64,000 nucleotides of DNA from Sequoia sempervirens (taxonomy: Eukaryota; Streptophyta; Pinopsida; Cupressales; Cupressaceae): the NCBI GenBank assembly GCA_007258455.2, contig VDFB02252616.1, forward strand, positions 122,655,394 through 122,719,393, in the 5' to 3' direction. The notes under the pieces are model-generated. The model ran no database searches, was not told where the DNA came from, and worked only from the letters and a program-made list of their open reading frames with translations. Both the position numbers and the translations under genes were made by a program. Of this stretch, positions 60,042-64,000 are shown piece after piece; position 1 is the stretch's first letter; each line of letters starts with the position of its first letter.

Positions 60042-61308
60042 TTCAGTGCTACAAATTTCTTCCCATATTTGAGGGACCAATCTTGGTGTGAAAGTCTTGT
60101 TGGGTGTGCTCGTTAAGCTCTTGAAAGCCTTTCCATTGAATCCAAGGCATCAGAGAGAGTCAAGATCGACTTTTTTTTTGTCAAAATATAACATATTTTT
60201 TCAAATCTACAAGGTTTTGATGCAAGCATTTTTTATTGAATCATTTTGCTTTTTGCTTCAAAAATATAGCATCCACTCATTTTTGAGAAAAATGATTTCT
60301 ACGTTTTGTAGCCAAGGTCGAAATCTCAACTAGGTATCCTTTATATTTTGCATATCTTTCATAGCTTTGGAGAAAATTGTTGTAAAAAATGTGCCATGTG
60401 TCATTTTTATTTTGGCTAAAAGTTTTTAAAAAAATCATTTTCTCATCTTTTGCTTATTGGATCAAAAAACCATTTTTGTTTTTTGTTCTTAGCTTCAAAA
60501 TATTTCTAGATTTATTTTGTCGTCTAGAAACAATGAATAAAAATTTTAGAAATAAAATTAGAAGTATTTTTTTTTTGCTTATTGGATCAAAAAACTATCC
60601 ATTTTTGGCAAATGAGATATCAATAAAAAACTAGTTTCAAGCAGTTCACAGTGGTGTAGGCCATTTTTTACTCTACACAAATTTGATGTTATTTTTCATC
60701 ATGTAGGAAGATGTTAACATTCATGAGTGAATGCACTATTTCCTTTTTTTGTGTGCATTAAGTTTGCATTTTCTCTGCACTTCATTTTAGTTCTGGATCA
60801 TTTCTCAATCAAATGTTGTTTCATAGATTATAGAGTTGTACCAGTTTGTGATTTTTCTAGTGTTCCTTGGCATCAAGTCTATTGTTGCTTTTCATGATTC
60901 TGATTTGAGTCCTTGAGTGACTCTAATATGGTTTCTAGCAAAAAAAAAATTATTTCCTTGTTTGTTGAACTAAGGATTCTATTATTACTCCATAGTGTAC
61001 TTCCAGTGCTTGAACTCTTGCAGTAGGATATCTCATTATGGGGGTGTGCTGAATGGTCCCTTTTTTTATCCTTTGTGTGGATGAAAATTGATTAGGTTTC
61101 TGATGGATATCATTATTGTTTTTGTATCTTTCATCTCTCTTTTGGAGAGGATTTTTGTCCCATTGGGTGTTCTCCTTTTCTCCATTTGTGAAATATTTCC
61201 TTTGCATTTGTACATGGGTACCTAACATGGCCTAGTAGTTGGGACCCATCATTACATATTTGCATCATTTGGATAATAATTTCCTTCTTAAGTTGCACTT
61301 ATGGGGGG

Positions 61309-61722
61309 TTTTGGTCTAATTAATTATTTAATTACACTTACATAAGTTTACTTAGGCATTTAATTGTATTTCTAGGTATCATTTACTGGGTGATAGGTTC
61401 ATATGTTTTCTTAAAATATAAGATTTCTTCTAGAAGGATAAGTTGTCTTTTCTAGAAGTCTTATCTTATCTATCATCATTTTCTAGGTAGTTAGTTATTT
61501 GTCACATGTCACAAGATTATGACACATGTCAACATCATATTACATACTACATCTCAACCTTTCCTATATAAGCAAGGCTTCATATGTACTTTTTCATACT
61601 CAATTTGGTATTCTTGCATCTTAATGATAGCATGATATTTCTAACATTTCTCTCTTGTAGAAGTTATTTTGTCTTGCAAGCAATTTTGGGGTGTTTTGAG
61701 GAGTTTTCCATAAACTCATACA
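61309..61722 (+). repeat. 3' LTR of the 2.1-kb element
   Basis: It starts TTTTGGTC (the TG has mutated to TT) and ends CATACA. It retains a good TATA box, CCTATATAAG, at 61563-61572. It follows the G-rich polypurine tract directly. Confidence 0.9.
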
Positions 61723-63289
61723 ATGATGCAATGCTATGTAAATGCTTTGCAAGATGATTTTTTTTTTGTATTTTTCATATTTCAAGAGATACAAAAATGC
61801 AATTCTAAAACTTGTAAATGGAATACATAGTTAATACAAGTTATGCTACCCTAAATAAGATTAAATTAAATGAAAATGAATGCAAGATCTAAATCAAAGG
61901 TGAAAGTGAACTCCAAAATTAGAAAATTACAATGATCAAAATTCAGGTTCACCAAAATCAAACAAAGAAAAATAGGTGGGGCTTGAAAATGTCAATGAAG
62001 AGAAATGGGATTTGATGGACCTATCTTCCTTTATTTAATTAGGAAATGAGATCCACACAATGAAAGGACTTTCAACCTTGAGGTGAGTCAAGTCAAATTG
62101 TGAATTTTCCAATTTCCCTCTTTTGCAAGGACAAGGGTCCTGATTAAACAACACTTTGGGGAGAAAGATTAAAAATGGAAAACTAGCTCTTAAATGCAAC
62201 CTACAAAATGCATCTACTAGATTAAGCTCAATTCTAATGGAACCAAAAATAAAAATGCAGATCTAACAAATAGAAAATGATGTGTATAGTCACCAAAAGT
62301 GCTTTTTCAAAGCTAACTAAGGACTCATTCACCCTATGGAAAATGGGTCTTGGCTAGGGCTCTGTAAAAATAGTTTATGGGTTTTCTTCTTCTATATTCG
62401 CACTCCCAAATCCCTAGTTTTCAAAGTCAAAAAACCAAAAAAAAATCCAAAACCTTGTATGGAACTTGGAATGTAGATTTGCAACTAGCATGAAATTGCT
62501 TCAATGGATGTGGATCTCAATTTTGAAACTTGATTTGAAACAATGCCTTTGAATGCTTGAATGGATCTTGAATACTACATCACATATTAGCTCAAATAAC
62601 ATGCGTGATATAAGAAGACTTTGTCATGATAATAGGATCTTGATTTCTACAATAATTCTTCAATAAATCTACTCTTGAATGGGTTGAAAATTTTCTTGAA
62701 ATGCTCACTTTAGCCCTTGTAATTGAGCACTTGAAAAAAATTAGATCAAACATAGTGAAATGACCTTATATTTATAAGTATGTAACGTGAATATCCCTAA
62801 ATTTGAATAACACAAGCTAACATGTGAATATACATTTGATATCATTAAAATATTACCGACAAAATAATAGAAATTTAGGCCCTAGGCCTAAGTGAGGACC
62901 CATTCGCCCTTGGGTGAATGGGTCCCAGGTCACTTACCTAAGACACATTTTCCAATGATAAATTTTATTTCATGGAATTATTGAATGTCAGGTTTTCCCC
63001 TTTGAAAATTGTAATTAATTACGCTTGGATTTGAATTAAAGGGGCCAATTAAGGAAAATTAACCTCAATTAATTATTAAGGCCCTAAATGAGTGTGAAAG
63101 TGTAAAGGTACACTTTACAACACCACACTAAGGCAACAATTAAGTCCATTTTATTTAATAAGGCCCTAAACTTAATGTGAATATGTAAAATACATATTAC
63201 AACACTAAATTAAGACATAATTTAATATATTTTATTATTAATTATTCCCAAATTATGTGTGAAAAAGGGATAGTTTTTCCTACACTACA

Positions 63290-64000
63290 ACTGTAAATAA
63301 AAGACCCAAGAAAAATTTGAGTCTATTCCAATGGAAAGGAGAAGTCATAGGAAGACAAAATGCCATGCAACTTTTTTATTTTGCATAAAATGTAAGTTGA
63401 AAAGATAAGAAAGAAGGGAGGATTAAGCACAAAAGAGAGTAGTGGAAGGGGTTGCACGGAGGAGATTTGTGAAGAGTCAATTCCATAGAGAAATATGCAT
63501 GAGAGAAGGAAAAGGGAATCTACACATACAAAAAGACAATAAACCACTAAGGGTATCATACCAAGTAAAAACAAAGGAGAAAAAAAGATATGAAGTACCT
63601 CTTAATAGTGAAAGAAACCAAAACTTAAAAGAAATGGAGTTCAAACCATATTGAAAAGAATGCATTAAATATAGTAAGTTAAAAAATAAGAGTCACCAAT
63701 GTAAACAACTCGTGCAATGTAATAAGAAAAGAAAAAAAATATTAATACTAAGAAAGGATTGTAGAATTTAAAAGAGGTTGCATCTAGTGGTATTGAGTAT
63801 AATCACATAGACTTGTTTCTTGTAAAGGCTGAAAAAAATTAAAATGAAATGATTAAATATGAGAAGACTGCAATATAATAAAAATTCATCAGAGAATGAA
63901 TACTCAATGGTGATTTGATGGTCATGAGAAGGTTGCACTATCGAGCTATAAAGAAATTCAAGAAAAGAGTTAATCAATGTTGAATTAAAACACCCACATT
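63290..64000. other. Sequence beyond the retrotransposon, no gene recognised
   Basis: Purine-rich on the + strand, with overlapping short frames on both strands (63323-63574 minus, 63442-63654 plus) that show no known motif. ACTGT at 63290-63294 would be the target duplication of the large element, but its partner was not located. Confidence 0.3.

Larger units (their letters stand above)
59617..61722 (+). mobile_element. Complete short non-autonomous LTR retrotransposon (2.1 kb)
   Basis: Two direct LTRs of 413 and 414 bp enclose a 1279-bp interior that starts with the initiator-Met priming site (60030-60041) and ends with ATGGGGGG (61301-61308), a minimal polypurine tract. The flanks are ATTAT (59612-59616) and ATGAT (61723-61727), a 5-bp duplication with one change. 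The interior has T-rich short frames (60088-60333, 60389-60634) and a duplicated 'gcttattggatcaaaaaac' at 60451 and 60579, but no gag or pol, so movement would have needed proteins from another element. Confidence 0.9.
59033..63289 (-). mobile_element. 5' LTR of the minus-strand retrotransposon, with nested insertion
   Basis: The LTR begins TGTAGTGTAGG at 63289 (minus strand) and, by the sequence next to the gag remnant, ends ...GATTTACA at 59033. After that, TTGGTGTCCTATTAG may be a degenerate priming site. Without the nested 2.1-kb element it is about 2.15 kb. A motif 'ggac(t/c)cattc.cc...tgggtc(c/t)' occurs three times in it (59380, 62330, 62895). The part below 61960 cannot be checked against the other LTR, which is truncated there. 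Confidence 0.55.

Overview
The window looks like repeat-dominated intergenic DNA from a large, AT-rich land-plant genome. I favour a gymnosperm, but the sequence does not settle that. Support comes from plant-type elements only: CACTA (En/Spm) transposase remnants with DUF4218/DUF4216 domains, LTR retrotransposons primed by initiator tRNA-Met, a Cassandra-like element carrying 5S rRNA sequence, a tRNA-derived SINE, L1-type LINE pieces, and degenerate arrays related to the plant telomere repeat. Three runs of exactly 100 N (4566-4665, 14667-14766, 30365-30464) are scaffold gaps. No bacterial-style operon, CRISPR array, complete rRNA gene or intact tRNA gene was seen, and I found no intact multi-domain protein-coding gene.

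Layout. 1-8.8 kb: A/T-rich unannotatable sequence with degenerate tandem repeats, a gap and a GA-rich tract. 8.8-13.5 kb: a decayed CACTA TNP2 transposase on the minus strand, interrupted by an 821-bp terminal-inverted-repeat (TIR) element. 13.6-15.1 kb: an LTR retrotransposon remnant on the minus strand. 15.1-24.7 kb: mostly featureless, with a somewhat GC-richer island (16.4-17.7 kb), a tandem repeat (20 kb) and a possible promoter (23 kb). 24.8-27.1 kb: three large copies of a telomere-like higher-order repeat. 27.1-28.6 kb: a 5'-truncated, intron-free, broken copy of RPA1. 28.6-33.2 kb: a LINE tail, a 1.5-kb fold-back element around a gap, and extremely AT-rich DNA. 33.2-37.5 kb: a Cassandra-like LTR, telomere-like blocks, a LINE reverse-transcriptase scrap and a SINE with clear target-site duplications.

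38.2-39.6 kb holds an unrecognised small coding sequence whose 3' end is repeated in tandem. 40.7-50.9 kb has LTR-like sequence, the end of a CACTA element, a second copy of the 821-bp TIR family with another DNA transposon inside it, and a satellite of about 320 bp. 51.0-63.3 kb is best read as one old minus-strand LTR retrotransposon: a polypurine tract and gag-like remnants lie between two long LTRs, one split by a 4.5-kb insertion and the other by a complete 2.1-kb non-autonomous LTR element.

The contents do not form a pathway. They record successive insertions: TIR element into TNP2, DNA transposon into TIR element, LINE tail beside the RPA1 copy, and LTR element into LTR. The most useful leads are the TIR family with apparent 4-bp target duplications, the tandemly repeated coding tail at 38-39.5 kb, the 5S-bearing LTR, the telomere-like higher-order repeat, and a near-perfect 43-bp hairpin at 52.74 kb. 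All alignments were made by eye.
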